DNA of 64,000 bases from Chondrilla cf. caribensis (GCA_964020155.1 OZ026557.1:1845001-1909000), one strand, 5' to 3'; shown: positions 22,900 through 36,832, counted from the stretch's first letter. Notes: a model not told the origin generated them from the sequence alone. Numbers and translations are program-made.

Positions 22900-25800
22900 T
22901 AGCCAGAGGTCACATACAGAGATGGGGGTTATTTCATATGTTAGTTTACTTCCCCAGCTAGGTCTGGCTATAATATGAAGTTGACAAGCTCCTTCCCCCA
23001 TGAGCTATGCAAAAAGGTGATTAGTGTTTTTCCATTAAAAAAATAATATTAAGTACCTCCGAATGTAGCTGGGGTTACTAGTTAGCTACAGAGATGGGAA
23101 TTGCTGCAAATGTTAGTTTATGTCTCCAGCTAGGTCTGGCTGAAAAAACAAGTTGACACGCCCTCTACCCCATGAGCTATGCAATAAGGTGCTTAGTGTT
23201 CTCTCCCCGATACATTGAAAAAAATATTAAGCACCTTCAAATATACCTGGGGTTACGGGTTAGCTACAGAGATGAAAATTGTTCCAAACATTAGTTCACG
23301 TCCCAGTGAGGTTTGGCTAGAATATCAAGTTGACATGCCCCTTTCCCCATGATTTATGCAAAACATTTTTAGGATTTTTCTCCCCTATACTCTCCCATAC
23401 ATTGAAAAAATATTAAGCACCTTCCAAGGTAGCTGGGGTTACAGATTAGCTACTTAGTTGAAAATTGTTGCAATTATTAGTTCATGTCTCCAGCTACGTT
23501 TGACGAAAATATCACGTTGACATGCCCCCTCCCACATGAACTATGCAGTGAGGTGCTTAGTGCTTTTCTCCCATATACTCTTTGATACATTAAAAATTAT
23601 TAAGTACCTCCAAAAGTAGCTGGGGTTATGGGTTAGCTACAGAGATGAAAATTGTTGCAAACATTAGTTCATGTCCCCAGCTAGGTCTTGCTAAAGTATT
23701 AAGTTCACATGCCCACTCCCCCACGAGCTATGCAATAAGGTGCTTAGCGTTCTCTCTCCTATACATTGAAACAATAATTAAGCACCTCCGAATGTTGCTG
23801 GATTTATGGGTTAGCTACAGAGGTGGGAATTGTTCCAAATGTAGGTGGGGTTACGGGCCACCTATTGAGATGGGAATTGTTTCAGAAGTTAGTTTACATC
23901 ACCAGCTAGGTCTGTCTAAATATCAAGTTGACACACCCCCTCCCCCATGAGCTAAGCAAAAAGGTGCTTAGCGTTTTCTCTCATATACTCTCCCATACAT
24001 TGAAAGCATATTAAGCACCTTCCAATGTAGGTGGGGTTACGGGCCACTTATTGAGATGGGAATTGTTTCAAAAGTTAGATTACATCCCCAGCTAGATGTG
24101 TATAAAATATCAAGTAGACGCACCCCCTCCCTCATGAGGTATGCAAAAAGGTGCTTAGCGTTTTCTCTCCCATACTCTCCCATACATTGAAACAATAATA
24201 TTATTATTAAACACCTTCAAATGTAGGTGGGGTTACGGGCCATCTATTGAGATGGGAATTGTTTCAGAAGTTAGTTTACATCCACAGCTAGGTCTGTCTG
24301 AAATATCAAGTTGACACGCCATCTCCCTCATGTGGTATGCGAAAAGGTGCTTAGCGTTTTCTCTCATATACTCTCCCATACATTCAAAAATTATTAAGCA
24401 CCTTCAAATGTAGGTGGGGTTACGGGCCACCTATTGAGATGGGAATTGTTTCAGAAGTTAGTTTACATCACCAGCTAGGTCTGTCTAAATATCAAGTTCA
24501 CATCCCCTTCCCCCATGAGCTTTGCGAAAAGGTGCTTAGCGTTTTCTCTCATATACTCTCCCATACATTGAAAAATTATTGAGCACCTTTGAATGAAGCA
24601 GGGGTTACAGTCCACCTATTGAGATAGGAATTGTTTCAAAAGTTAGTTCACACCCCCGGCTAATCTGGTCCAAAATATCAAGTTGACATGCCTCCTCCCC
24701 CATGAGTTATGCAAAAAGGTGCGTAGCGTTTTCTCTCATATACTCTCCCTTACATTGAAAAAATATTAAGCACCTTCCAATGTAGGTGGGGTTACGGGCC
24801 ACCTATTGAGATGGGAATTGTTTCAAAAGTTAGTTCACATCCCCGGCTAATCTGGTCCAAAATATGAAGTTGACACGCCTCCTCCCAAATGAGTTATGCA
24901 AAAAGGTGCTTAGCGTTTTCTCTCCTATACTCTCCCATACATTGAAAAAATTTTAAGCACCTTCCAATGTGGCTGGGGTTCCAGTCCACCTATTGAGATA
25001 GGAATTATTTCAAAAGTTAGTTCAGGTCCCCAGCTACGTCTGTCTAAATATCAAGTTGACACACCTCCTCCCACATGAGTTATGCAAAAAGGTGCTTAGC
25101 GTTGTCTCTCATATACTCTCCCATACATTGAAAAAATAATAAGCACCTTCGAATGAAGCAGGGGTTACGGTCCACCTATTGAGATGGGAATTGTATCAGA
25201 AGTTAGTTTACACTCCCGGCTAGTCTGGTCCAAAATATCAAGTTGACACGCCTCCTCCCACATGAGTTATGCAAGAAGGTGCTTAGCATTTTCTCTCCTA
25301 TACCCTCCCATACATTGAAAAATTATTAAGCACCTTTGAATGTAGCTGGGCTTACAGGTTAGCTATGAAAATCAGAATTGTTTCAGAAGTTAGTTCACGT
25401 CCCCAGCTAGGTCTGTCTAAAATATCAAGTTGACACGACCCCTCTCAAATGAGCTATGCAAAAAGGTGCTTAGCGTTCCTATCCTCTCCCATACATTGAA
25501 AAATTATTAAGCACCTTCAAATGTAGCTGGGGTTACGGTCCACATATTGAGATGGGAATTGTTTCAAAAGTTAGTTCATCTCCCCAGCTAGGCCTGTTTA
25601 AACTATCAAGTTGACACGGCCCCTCCCTCATGCAGCTATGCAAAAAGGTGCTTTGCGTTCCTATACTCTCCCATACATTGAAAAATTATTAAGCACCTTC
25701 AAATGTAGCTGGGGTTACAATCCACCCATTGAGATGGGAATTGTTTCAAAAGTTAGTTTACATCCCAAGCTAGGTCTGTCTAAAATATCAAGTTGACACG

Positions 25801-26886
25801 CCTCCTCACACATGAGCTATGAAAAAAGGTGCTTAGCTTTTTCTCTCCTATCCTCCCACATACAGTAAAAAAATATTGGGCCCCTTCAAATGTAGCTAGA
25901 GTTTCGGTCCACCAATTGAGATGGGAATTGTTTCAAAAGTTAGTTCACATCCCCGGCTAGCTCTGTCAAAAATATCAAGTTGACACGCCCCCTCCCCCAT
26001 GAGCTATACAAAAGGTGCTTAGCATTATCTCTCTTATTCTCTCCCATACATTGAAATAATATTAAACACCTCCGAATGTAACTGGGGTTACAGGCCACCT
26101 ATTGAGATGGGAATTGTTTCAGAAGTTAGTTCACGTCCCCAGTTAGCTCTGTCTAAAACATCAAGTTGACACGCCCACTTCCCCATGAGCTATGTAAAAA
26201 GGTGCTTAGCGTTTTCTCTCCTATTCTCTCCCATACATTGAAATAATATTAATCACCTCCGAATGTAACTGGGGTTACAGGCCACCTATTGAGATGGGAA
26301 TTGTTTCAAAAGTTAGTTCATGTCCCCAGTTAGCTCTGTCTAAAACATCAAGTTGACACGCCCACTTCTCCATGAGCTATGCAAAAAGGTGCTTAGCGTT
26401 TTCTCTCCTATTCTCTCCCATACATTGAAATAATATTAATCACCTCCGAATGTAACTGGGGTTACAGGCCACCCATTGAGATTGGAATCGTTTCAAAAGT
26501 TAGTTCACATCCCCAGTTAGCTCTGTCTAAAACATCAAGTTGACACGCCCACTTCCCCATGAGCTATGCAAAAAGGTGCTTAGCGTTTTCTCTCTTATTC
26601 TCTCCCATACATTGAAATAATATTAATCACCTCCGAATGTAACTGGGGTTACAGGCCACCTATTGAGATTGGAATCGTTTCAGAAGTGAATTTACATCCC
26701 CAGCTAGATCTGTCTAAAGTATCAAGTTAACATGCCCCCTCCCCCATGAGCTATGCAAAAAGGTGCTTAGTGTTTTCTCTCCTATTCTCTCCCATACATT
26801 GAAATAATATTAAGCTCCTCCGAATGTAACTGGGGTTACAGGCCACCTATTGAGATGGGAATTGTTTCAGAAGTTAGTTCACGTTT
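22900..26886 (+). repeat. ~185-bp satellite array, segment 1 (about 21 copies)
   Basis: Head-to-tail units of about 185 bases. Each contains TAAGCACCTT, GTAGCTGGGGTTAC, TTGAGATGGGAATTGTTTCA, CAAGTTGACACGCC, CATGAGCTATGCAAAAAGG and TCTCCCATACATTGAAAAA. TAAGCACCTT and AAGGTGCTTA at the two ends of a ~145-base body are exact reverse complements, so the unit looks like a short inverted-repeat element plus a ~40-base linker. No coding potential. Confidence 0.9.
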
Positions 26887-27807
26887 CCATTTTTATGCTT
26901 GTCACCACAGCCTCTCCTGTGTGCACATTATGCATCATAGATCTAATACGAATACACAGACACACTCCTGGAACTAATATGGTCCTTTAGATAACAAAAA
27001 TTATAGGTTTTGTTGCTGATCAAAAATTCTCTCAGGTGTCCATATAGCACATAGTATTATACATTTGTATGTACATTACAAAATAAGTGTAATACGCCTT
27101 TTGGTGATAACTCAGGTGATTTGACCTCACGTTGCTTGTCACCAAGGGCTGCCCAGTACCTGTCCAAAACTCACCAACACAATTTCGGATGCATGCAAAC
27201 CGTCCTGGGTGTGCTATGGGCCTCTTGGTGACAAGCCAAAAAATGTCAATTTTTATATATGCTTGTCACCATGGCCTCTCCTGTGTGCACATAATGCATC
27301 ATAGATCTAATACGAATGCACGGACACACTCCTGGAACTAATACGGTCCTTTAGATAACAAACATGATGGGTTTTGTTGCTGATCAAAATTTCTCTCACG
27401 TGTCCATATGGCACATAGTATTATACATTTGTATGTACATTTCAATACAAGTGTAATACGCCTTGTGGTGATAACTCAGGTGATTTGACATCCCGTTGCT
27501 GGTCACCAAGGGCTGCCCAGTACCTGTCCCAAACTCACCAACACAATTTCGGATGCATGCAAACCATCTTGGGTGTGCTATGGGCCTCGTGGTGACAAGT
27601 CAAAAAATGTCCATTTTTATGCTTGTCACCATGGCCTCTCCTGTGTGCACATAATGCATCATAGATCTAATACGAATGCACGGACACACTCCCGGAACTA
27701 ATACGGTCCTTTTCATAACAAAAATGATAGATTTTGTTGTCCATCAAAATTTCTCCCAGATGTCCATGTGGCAATTAGTATTTATACATTTGTATGCATA
27801 TTTCAAT
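26887..27807 (+). repeat. ~360-bp satellite family, block 1 (about 2.5 copies)
   Basis: Units spaced ~360 bases (GCTTGTCACC at about 26897, 27261 and 27621). Each body starts GCTTGTCACCAC and ends GTGGTGACAAGC, a perfect 12-base inverted repeat across a ~20-base AT-rich linker, with single-base variants in some copies. The block is inserted in the 185-bp array. Confidence 0.9.
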
Positions 27808-28957
27808 AAGTATACTCTCCCATACTTTGAAAGTACACTAAGCACCTTCGAATGTAGCAGGGATTACTAACCATCTATTGAGATGGGAATTGTTTCACAA
27901 GTTAGTTCACGTTCCCAACTAGGTCTGACTAAATTATCACGTTGACACGCCCCCTCCGCCATGAGCTATGCAAAAAGGTGCTTAACATTTTCTCTCCTAT
28001 ACTCTCCCATACATTGAAAAAAATATTAAGCACCTTCCAATGTAGCTGGAGTTATGAGTCACCTATTGAGATGGGAATTGTTTCAGAAGTTAGTTCACGT
28101 CTCTAGCTAGGTCTGTATGAAATATCAACTTGACACGCCCCCTCCCCCATGAGCTATGCAAAAAGGTGCTTATTGTTTTCTCTCCTATACTCTCCCATAC
28201 ATTGAAAAAAATATTTATCACTTTGAATGTAGCTGGAGTTACGGGCCACCTATTGAGATGGGAATTGTTTCACAAGTTAGTTCACGTTTCTAACTAGGTC
28301 AGCCTAAAGTATCACGTTGACATGCCCCCTCCCCCATGAGCTATGCAAAAAGGTGCTTAAAGTTTTTTCTCCTATACTCTCCCATACATTGAAAAAAATT
28401 AATGTTAAGCACCTTCCAATGTAGCTGGAGTTACAGGCCACCTATTGAGATGGGAATTGTTACAGAAGTTAGTTCACGTCCCCAACTAGGTCTGCCTAAA
28501 ATATCAAGTTGACACGCCTCCTCCCCCATGAGCTATGCAAAAAGGTGCTTAACATTTTCTCTCCTATACTCTCCCATACATTGAAAACATTCTAAGCGAT
28601 TTCCAATGTAGCTGGAGTTACCAGCCACCTATTGAGATAGGAATTGTTCAAACGTTAGTTTACATCTCCAGTTAAGTCTGTCTGAAATATCACGTTGACA
28701 CGCCCCCTCCCCCATGAGCTATGCAAAAAGGTGCTTATTGTTTCCTCTTCTATACTCTCCCATACATTGGAAAATATTTTTCACCTTTGAATGTAGCTGG
28801 AGCTACGGGCCATCTATTGAGATGGGAATTGATTCACAAGTTAGTTCACGTCCACAGCTAGGTCTGTCAAAAATATCAAGTTGACATGCCCCCTCCCCCA
28901 TGAGATTTGAAAAAGGTGCTTAGCGTGTTGCCTCCTATACTCTCCCTTACATTGAAA
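27808..28957 (+). repeat. ~185-bp satellite array, segment 2 (about 6 copies)
   Basis: Same unit and orientation as segment 1. It begins at a junction (GTATACTCTCCCATACTTTG) nearly identical to that at about 32330. Confidence 0.9.
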
Positions 28958-31900
28958 AACACACTCCTGGAACTAATACTGTCCTTTTGATAGCAAAAAT
29001 GATAGGTTTTGTTGCTGATGGAAATTCTCTCAGGTGTCCATATAACACATAGCATTATACATTTGTGTGTACATTTCAATATGAGTGTAATACGCCTTGT
29101 GGTGAGGACTCAGGTGATTTGACATCATATTGCTGGTCACCAAGGGCTGCCCAGTGTCTGTGTCTAGCTCACCAACACAATTTTGTATGCATGCAAACCG
29201 TCCTGGGTGTGCTATGGGCCTCGTGGTGACAAGCCAAAAAATGACAATTTTTATGCTTGTCACCACGGCCTCTCCTGTGTGCACATAATGCATCATAGAT
29301 CTAATACGAATGCACGGACACACTCCTGGAACTAATACGGTCCTTTTGATATCAAAAATTATAGGTTTTGTTGTTGATGAAAATTCTCTCAGGTGTCCAT
29401 ATGACACATAGCACTATACATTTGTATGTACATTTCAAAATAAGTGTAATGCGCCTTGTGGTGTTAACTCAGGTGATTTGACACCACGTTGCTGGTCACC
29501 AAGGGCTGCCCAGTACCTGTCCCAAACTCACCAACACAATTTCGGACGCATGCAAACCATCCTGGGTGTGTTATGGGCCTCGTGGTGACAAGCCAAAAAA
29601 TGTCAATTTTTAAACTTGTCACCACGGCCTCTCCTGTGTGCACATAATGCATCATAGATCTAATACAAATGCACGGACACACTCCTGGAACTAATACGGT
29701 CCTTTTGATATCAAAAATGATAGGTTTTATTGAGGATTAAAATTCTCTAAGGTGTCCATATGACACATAGCACTATACATTTGTATGTACATTTCAAAAT
29801 AAGTGTAATACGCCTTGTGGTGATAACTCAGGTGATTTGATATCACGTTGCTGATCACCAAGGACTGCCCAGTACCTGTTTCAAACTCACCAACACAATT
29901 TCGGACACATGCAAACCGTCCTGGGTGTGTTATGGGCCTCGTGGTGACAAGCCAAAAAATGTCAATTTTTATGCTTGTCACCACGGCCTCTCCTGTGTGC
30001 ACATAATGCATCATAGATCTAATACGAATGCACGGACACACTCCTGGAACTAATACGGTCCTTTTGATATCAAAAATGATAGGTTTTGTTGCTGATGGAA
30101 ATTCTCTCAGGTGTCCATATGACACATAGCACTATACATTTGTATGTACATTTCAAAATAAGTGTAATGCGCCTTGTGGTGTTAACTCAGGTGATTTGAT
30201 ATCACGTTGCTGGTCACCAAGGGCTGCCCAGTACCTGTCCCAAACTCACCAACACAATTTCGGACGCATGCAAACCGTCCTGGGTGTGTTATGGGCCTCG
30301 TGGTGACAAGCCAAAAAATGTCAATTTTTAAACTTGTCACCACAGCCTCTCCTGTGTGCACATAATGCATCATAGATCTAATACGAATGCACAGACACAC
30401 TCCTGGAACTAATACGGTCCTTTTGATATCAAAAATTATAGGTTTTGTTGCTGATCTAAAATTCTCTCAGGTGTTCATATGGCACATAACATTATACATT
30501 TGTATGTACATTTCAAAATATGTGTAATACACCTTGTGGTGATAACTCAGGTGATTTGACATCACGTTCATGGTCACCAAAGGCTGTCCAGTACCTGTCC
30601 CAAACTCACCAACACAATTTCGGACGCATGCAAACCGTCCTGGGTGTGCTATGGGCCTCATGGTGACAAGCCAAAAAATGTCAATTTTTATGCTTGTCAC
30701 CACGACCTCTCCTGTGTGCACATAATGCATCATAGATCTAATACGAATGCACAGACACACTCCTGGAACTAATACGGTCCTTATGATAACAAAAATTATA
30801 GGTTTTGTTGCTGATCTAAAATTCTCTAAGGTGTCCATATGACACATAGCACTATACATTTGTATGTACATTTCAATATAAGTGTAATACGCCTTGTGGT
30901 GAAAACTCAGGTGATTTGACATCCCGTTGCTGGTCACCAAGGGCTGCCCAGTACCTGTCCCAAACTCACCAACACAATAATATTTTTCGGACGCATGCAA
31001 ACCGTCCTGGGTGTGCTATGGGCCTCGTGGTGACAAGCCAAAAAATGTCAATTTTATGCTTGTCACCACAATCTCTCCTGTGTGCACATAATGCATCATA
31101 GATCTAATACGAATGCACGGACACACTCCTGGAACTAATACGGTCCATTTCATAGCAAAAATGATAGGTTTTGTTTCTGATGAAAATTCTCTCAGGTGTC
31201 CATATGGCACATAACATTATACATCTGTATGTACATTTCAATATGAGTGTAATATGCCTTGTGGTGAGGACTCAGGTGATTTGACATCCTGTTGCTGGTC
31301 ACCAAGGACTGCCCAGTACCGGTCCCAAACCCACCAACACAATTTCGGATGCATGCAAACCGTCCTGGGTGTGCTATGGGCCTTGTGGTGACAAGCCAAA
31401 AAATGACAATTTTTATGCTTGTCACCACGGCCTCTTCTGTATGCACATAATGCATCATAGATCTAATACGAATGCACGGACACACTCCTGGAACTAATAC
31501 GGTCCTTTTGATATCAAAAATGATAGGTTTTATTGAGGATTAAAATTCTCTAAGGTGTCCATATGGCACATAGCACTATACATTTGTATGTACATTTCAA
31601 TATGAGTGTAATACGCCTTGTGGTGATAACTCAGGTGATTTGACATCACGTTGCTGATCACCAAGGACTGCCCAGTACCTGTCCCAAACTCACTAACACA
31701 ATTTTGGATGCATGCAAACCGTCCTGGGTGTACTATGGGCCTCGTGGTGATAAGCCAAAAAATGTCAATTTTTAAACTTGTCACCACGGCCTCTCCTGTG
31801 TGCACATAATGCATCATAGATCTAATACGAATGCACGGACACACTCCTGGAACTAATTTGGTCCTTTTGATAGCAAAAATGATAGGTTTTGTTGCTGATG

Positions 31901-32320
31901 AAAATTCTCTCAGGTGTCCATATGGCACATAACATTATACATTTGTGTGTACATTTCAATATGAGTGTAATACGCCTTGTGGTGATAACTGAGGTGATTT
32001 GACATCACGTTGCTGGTCACCAAGGACTGCCCAGTACCTGTCCCAAACTCACTAACACAATTTCGGATGCATGCAAACCGTCCTGGGTGTACTATGGGCC
32101 TCGTGGTGACAAGCCAAAAAATGTCAATTTTTAAACTTGTCACCACGGCCTCTCCTGTGTGCACATAATGCATCATAGATCTAATACAAATGCACGGACA
32201 CACTCCTGGAACTAATACGGTCCTTTTGATAACAAAAATGATAGATTTTGTTGTCAATCTAAATTTCTCCCAGATGTCCATGTGACACTTAGCATTTATA
32301 CATTTGTATGCATATTTCAA
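28958..32320 (+). repeat. ~360-bp satellite family, block 2 (about 9 copies)
   Basis: Nine-plus direct repeats of the unit in block 1 (GCTTGTCACC or AACTTGTCACC near 29255, 29614, 29973, 30333, 30693, 31058, 31417, 31777 and 32136). Because the period is close to a multiple of three, similar open frames of up to 177 codons recur on the - strand. They shift and stop between copies, so I treat them as non-coding. Confidence 0.9.
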
Positions 32321-34207
32321 TTAGTATACTCTCCCGTGCTTTGAAAGTACACTAAGCACCTTCGAAGGTAGCAGGGATTACTAGCCATCTATTGAGATGG
32401 GAATTGTTTCATAAGTTAGTTCATGGCCCCAACTAGACCTGCCTATAATATAAAGTTGACATGCCCCCTCCCCCATGCACTATGCAAAAAGGTGCTTAAC
32501 GTTTTCTCTCCTATACTCTCCCATACATTGAAATAATGTTAAGCACCTTCCAATGTAGCTGGGGTTACGGTCCACTTATTGAGATAGGAGTTGTTTCAAA
32601 AGTTAGTTCACGTCTCCGGCTAGGTCTCTCTAAAATATCAAGTTGACACACCTCCTCCCAAATGAGTTATGCAAAAAGGTGCTTAACGCTGTCTCTCCTA
32701 TACTCTCCCATACATTGAAAAATTATTAAGCACCTTTGAATGTAGCTGGGCTTACAGGTTAGCTATGATATCAGAATTGTTTCAGTTCTTAGTTAACGTC
32801 CCCAGCTAGGTCTGGCTAAATTATCAAGCTGACACGCCCCCTCCCAAATGAGCTATGCAAAAAGGTGCTTAGCGTTTTCTCTCCTATACTCTCCCATACA
32901 TTGAAAAATTATTAAGCACCTTCAAATGTAGCTGGGGTTACGGTCCACCTATTGAGATGGGAATTGTTTCAGAACTTAGTTCACGTCCCCAGCTAGGTCT
33001 GTCTAAAATATCAAGTTGACACGCCCCCTCCCAAATGAGTTATGCAAAAAGGTGCTTAACGCTGTCTCTCCTATACTCTCCCATACATTGAAAAATTATT
33101 AAGCACCTTCAAATGTAGCTGGGGCTACGGTCCACCTATTGAGATGGGAATTCTTTCAAAAGTTAGTTCACATCCCCGGCTAGGTCTGTCTAAATATCAA
33201 TTTGACACGCCCCCTTTCACATGAGTTATGCAAAAAGGCGCTTAGCGCTTTCTCTCCTATACTCTCCCATACATTGAAAAATTATTAAGCACCTTTGAAT
33301 GTAGCTGGGCTTACAGGTTAGCTAAGAAAATCAAAATTGTTTCAGAAGTTAGTTCACGTCCCCAGCTAGGTCTGTCTAAAATATCAAGTCGACATGCCTC
33401 CTCCCACATGAGTTATGCAAAAAGGTGCTTAACGCTTTCTCTCCTATACTCTCCCATACATTGAAAAATTATTAAGCCCCTTCGAATGTAGCTGGGCTTA
33501 CAGGTTAGCAATGAAAATCAGAATTGTTTCAGAAGTTAGTTCACGTCCCCAGCTAGGTCTGTCTAAAATATCAAGTTGACACGCCTCCTCTCACATGAGC
33601 TATGCAAAAAGGTGCTTAGCGTTTTCTCTCCTATACTCTCCATACATTGAAAAATTATTAAGCACCTTCTAGTGTAGCTGGGGTTACGGTCCACCTATTG
33701 AGATAGGAATTATTTCAGAAGTTAGTTCACGTCCCCAGCTAGGTCTGTCTAAAATATCAAGTTGACACGCCCCCTCCCACATGATTTTTGCAAAAAGGTG
33801 CTTAGCGTTTTTTCTCCTATACTCTCCCATACAAAATTTATTAAGCACCTTTGAATGTAGCTGGGCTTACAGGTTAGCTAAGAAAATCGGAATTGTTTCA
33901 GAAGTTAGTTCACGTCGCCAGCTAGGTCTGTCTAAAATATCAAGTTGACACGACCCCTCCCAAATGAGCTATGCAAAAAGGTGCTTAGCGTTTACTCTCC
34001 TATCCTCTCCCATACATTGAAAAATTATTAAGCACCTTCAAATGTAGCTGGGGATTTAGTCCACATATTGAGATAGTAATTGTTTCAGAAGTTGGTTCAT
34101 GTCCCCAGCTAAGTCTATTTAAACTATCAAGTTGTCACACCCTGTCACCCATTAGTTGTGCAAAAGAGTGCTTAGCATTTTCTCTCCTACGTATACTCTC
34201 CCATACA
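32321..34207 (+). repeat. ~185-bp satellite array, segment 3 (about 10 copies)
   Basis: Same unit and orientation as segments 1 and 2. The last copy ends at TCTCCCATACAGG. Confidence 0.9.
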
Positions 34208-35110
34208 GGAGAAATGCTCATGGGAGTGGGGGCATATTAATATAATATTTTAAGAAGACCTAGCTGTGGATGTGAACTAACTTGTTGAAACTATGTATTC
34301 CTATCTCGGTAGCTAACCTGTAACCCCAGCTACATTCAGAGGTGCTTAATATATTTTTAATGTATGCAATGTACGTAATATAAGGAGAAGTAGCGCTAAG
34401 CACCTTCTTGCATAGCTCATGGGAAAGGGGGGGGGGGGTGGGCGCTAACATGATATTTTAGGAAGACCTAGCTGTGGACGTATACTAACTTCTCAAACAA
34501 TTCTCATCTTCATATGTTGTCCCTAACATTTGCTACATTTGGAGGTGATAACTATTTTTTCGATGTATGGGAGAGAATAGGAGAATAAATGCTAAGCACC
34601 TCCTTTTATAACATATAGGAGATTGGGTGGGTCAAGATTATAATTTTATCAACCCTAACTGCTGACATGAGCTAAGTTCTGAAAAATCCCCATCTCAGTA
34701 CATGGCCCGTAACCTTAGCTACATTCGGAGGTGCTTAATATTTTTTCAATGTATGGGAGAGATTAGGAGAATATAACGCTAAGCACATTCTTGCATATCT
34801 CATGGGAGAGTGGGTGTGTCATCTCATATTTTAGGCTGACCTAGGTGTGGATGTAAACTAACTTATGGAACAATCCCAACTCCATGCATGTATTGCATCC
34901 CCATTTATTCAAGATAGTGCTAAGGGGCCAAATTGTGGTCCTAACACCACCCTCAGTGTATGGGAGAGATCGAATAGGTGATAAAATTGCTTAGCACCTT
35001 CTTGCATAGCTCATAAGGGGGGGGGGGGGTCAAACTGACATTTTAGCCAGGCCTGGCTGTGGATGTCAACTAACTCATGAAACAATTCCCATCTCCATAC
35101 ATATTCCCAC
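34208..35110 (-). repeat. ~185-bp satellite family, inverted right flank
   Basis: Degenerate units now in opposite orientation (CCCCAGCTACATTCAGAGGT precedes GCTTAATA and AATGTATG). Contains two poly-G runs near 34428 and 35018. It mirrors the inverted left flank. Confidence 0.7.
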
Positions 35111-35632
35111 AATCACACCTTGCTTCACCTTGGTTATATGTTTCTGAACAAAGGATTAATGGATAAAACTGTGTGTACTGTATCATTTCATCTGTTGGAA
35201 ACATGCAGATGCATATGTACATATGTACTTACGTGCTTATGACTGATACCAGCAGGGAGTATGTTCATATACAATATTGAGTATATACATCCATACAGAT
35301 GATAATTACGTATGTAATATTATGTTATTTGCAAGTATTTACGTATGCACATTTAATTGTTGCTGTATCATGTTCTTGTAAATGGGAAATTTCAGGAAGG
35401 TCAAAACAGGATGAGTGAGTCTCTTTAAACAATATACTAATATGTATTGCAGTTGTGGTCATTTCCACTACCTTGATCATGCATGAGTTGGTGCATGTTT
35501 GCTCTAAACTCTCTCTATGAACATAATATTATGTATGTGTTTGCATCTAGACATGTACATATGTATGTATATAACCTCAAAATATACATATTTACGTATA
35601 ATTATTATCATGTATAATATTTATATCTGTAG

Positions 35633-35695
35633 GAGAAAAGTGATGAAGATGAGCAGATTGCCCAAGCTGTGGTTGACAGGGAGGCTAAGAGAAAG
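35633..35695 (+). CDS. orphan 21-codon exon, highly charged
   Basis: Bounded by a good acceptor (TTATATCTGTAG) and donor (AAG|GTACAT) and exactly 21 codons in phase 0. It encodes DEDEQIAQAVVDREAKRK preceded by EKS. Codon use is clean and the content charged, typical of a conserved internal exon, but I do not recognise the protein or find sure partner exons. The surrounding 35110-36420 is AT-rich and otherwise empty to my eye. Confidence 0.4.
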
Positions 35696-36419
35696 GTACA
35701 TACATATGTACATACTGTACATACATATATATACTATAATATACTACATCATCTACATCATAGTGTGTCCGTTTCACCACTTGCACACTTTTCCAGACCT
35801 GTAGTCCTAGTTATGTGTATGCACTTCCATACAGCATATGTGTACATACGTACTTAAAGTACATATGCTACATTCTACTAATGCACTAAAACATGCATGT
35901 ACGTGTGTTTGGTGCATACATAAAGTTGAGGCCAAGCTAAATGACATAACTACGTAATAGTATTATGATGAATAATGTATGCACACACACTCAAACTCAT
36001 GCATAATATTATATACACAGACTCATATTTACATCCATGAAGATGTACACACATGCACGTACGTACACCCACTCACACACTATCATACATACATATCATG
36101 TATGGTGATTTATTGAATGGAGTCAGTGATAGTAAAATGCATGCTATATCATTGTGACTCCCGTCATAGTAAACATTTATAAACATCATTTTGTGGCATT
36201 AATGATGGTCATCAGCTCAATATATTCACATGCATATTCGGAGAGATCATTGATCGAGGATCACCACATGCTTCAGAAACTTGAGCAACTATGTACATCT
36301 TGCATAAGGCTCTGCAATATGTGCTACTAGAATGGACACCTAGAATCAAAGTATATAGAATGAAAGAAATATACATTGACATTCTGCAATATTATCATAA
36401 CTTATAATCATACCATGAG
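35696..36419. other. non-coding stretch after the orphan exon
   Basis: AT-rich sequence with scattered CA/TA steps. No gene seen. Confidence 0.5.
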
Positions 36420-36610
36420 CTGCCCAATGTACACATCAAACTTAATAACACAAATACTGATTCATGTACATCCTCCTACATCTACATGGGACCTTGTGGT
36501 GAATAGCTAGATAATGTTAAATTTTATTACTGGTTACCTTGGATCCACCAGTATCCATGTGATGAATCATAGCAAGAATACTGATGTGTCATACACACAC
36601 ATTCAGGAAC
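36420..36610. repeat. degenerate relative of the 360-bp family
   Basis: Shares order with the satellite unit: stretches like AACTTAATAACACAAATACT, GGACCTTGTGGTGAATAGCT, a ...GGTTACC turn, then GTATCCATGTGATGAATCAT. It is a single diverged copy and resembles 38890-39050 more closely than the array. Confidence 0.5.
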
Positions 36611-36810
36611 GCACGAATGCAGGCAGGCAGGCAAGCATGCACGCACACATGCACGTATGCATGCATGCTCGCGCGCACACACACACAACACATACATATG
36701 CACATGCACATCTCACAGCACATGCACATGCACATCTCACAGCACATGCACATGCACACATCCATACAGAACACACATGCACATGCACATCCATACACAC
36801 AAATAGAAAT
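36600..36810. repeat. CA-rich imperfect repeat
   Basis: CACATG/GCATGC-type tract, including a repeated CACATGCACATGCACATCTC. Open frames here are artefacts. Confidence 0.75.
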
Positions 36811-36832
36811 TACAACCTGGATTGAAATGGTA

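Noticed and set aside
28876..32320. Series of similar 70-177-codon frames on the - strand (MCPCIRIRSMMHYVHTGEAV-like)
   Set aside because: They follow the 360-bp satellite period, which is near a multiple of three. They shift and stop between copies, show no domain, and have no splice or start logic.
22900..34207. CRISPR-like array
   Set aside because: Units are long, whole-unit tandem repeats with no short repeat/unique spacer alternation, and the DNA is eukaryotic.
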